A DNA stretch of 64,000 nt from Stenomitos rutilans HA7619-LM2 (GTDB taxonomy: Bacteria; Cyanobacteriota; Cyanobacteriia; Leptolyngbyales; Leptolyngbyaceae). This document shows, one piece after another, positions 63,888 through 64,000 of the stretch (position 1 is the first letter of the stretch; each line of letters begins with the position of its first letter). The stretch spans positions 94,753 to 158,752 of the forward strand of contig JAHHIE010000007.1 in assembly GCA_019358945.1 (NCBI GenBank). The letters run 5' to 3'. The translations under genes were made by a program, and so were the position numbers. The notes under the pieces are model-generated. The model had not been told where the DNA came from. It saw only the letters and a program-made list of their open reading frames with translations, and ran no database searches.

Positions 63888-64000
63888 TTGACAGAAGTGG
63901 CAATGTCTGAAGTCAGACAACAGCCGATCTGGAGAGGTTTTTCAAAATAAACTGACGGATCACTGGCACAAATAGCTGCCTAGACACCTGATACAGGTTA

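Overview
This window is a chromosomal segment of a cyanobacterium, most likely filamentous and of the Leptolyngbya/Oscillatoria kind. The evidence is the very high density of the HIP1 octamer GCGATCGC, cyanobacterial families (IctB, DevBCA exporter, BCD-family transporter, Rcp1-like regulator, cyanoexosortase with PTPA-CTERM proteins), heptanucleotide-based short tandem repeats, and several families of miniature inverted-repeat elements. No rRNA, tRNA or CRISPR array was recognised.

Layout. 1-6.2 kb: the tail of a PTPA-CTERM surface protein, an intein-free dnaE, ictB and smpB. 6.4-10.5 kb: a secreted M48 peptidase, a C26 glutamine amidotransferase, an SDR dehydrogenase, a small membrane protein and a BamE-like lipoprotein. 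10.7-15 kb: a LysR regulator beside cysE, then a REC-GAF-histidine kinase. 15-18 kb: a YpfJ-type zinc peptidase, a secreted Gly/Phe-rich protein and a repeat-rich stretch. 18-21.3 kb: a devB-devC-devA exporter operon behind a double palindromic operator. 21.2-22.2 kb: a small graveyard with a frameshifted HicB-like gene and a truncated transposase. 22.2-29.2 kb: pgsA, a photolyase-like flavoprotein, a CheY-like regulator, an aldo/keto reductase, a BCD-family transporter and an inositol-phosphatase-like enzyme. 29.4-36.2 kb: a sensor kinase with an Rcp1-like regulator, ppa, an MBL-fold hydrolase, and an overlapping REC-HPt / REC-GGDEF pair. 36.3-39 kb: ppk1 and a VOC protein. 39.2-43.5 kb: an exosortase locus (exosortase, HpsJ-like partner, two PTPA-CTERM substrates). 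43.9-46.1 kb: the Ktr potassium channel pair. 46.1-52.3 kb: two large divergent sensor kinases, one with an ethylene-receptor-type N-terminus. 52.3-57.6 kb: a 21-nt-period array, a TIR-TM-WD40-TPR protein and a dead IS630 copy. 57.9-63.9 kb: a 2OG-Fe(II) oxygenase, pgm, an L,D-transpeptidase, a YihY/BrkB protein with a coupled small ORF, and a lumenal/periplasmic pentapeptide protein.

The most coherent accessory system is the exosortase locus. The exosortase has all three catalytic residues and is translationally coupled to its HpsJ-like partner. Three proteins in the window end in the same PTPA-type sorting tail. The two adjacent substrate genes share a conserved two-block leader of about 200 nt that no known riboswitch family obviously explains. 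Signalling genes are also unusually dense, with kinases and regulators in five clusters. Many intergenic gaps are filled by dispersed elements, several sharing one terminal inverted repeat, and at least five dead or decayed genes are visible.
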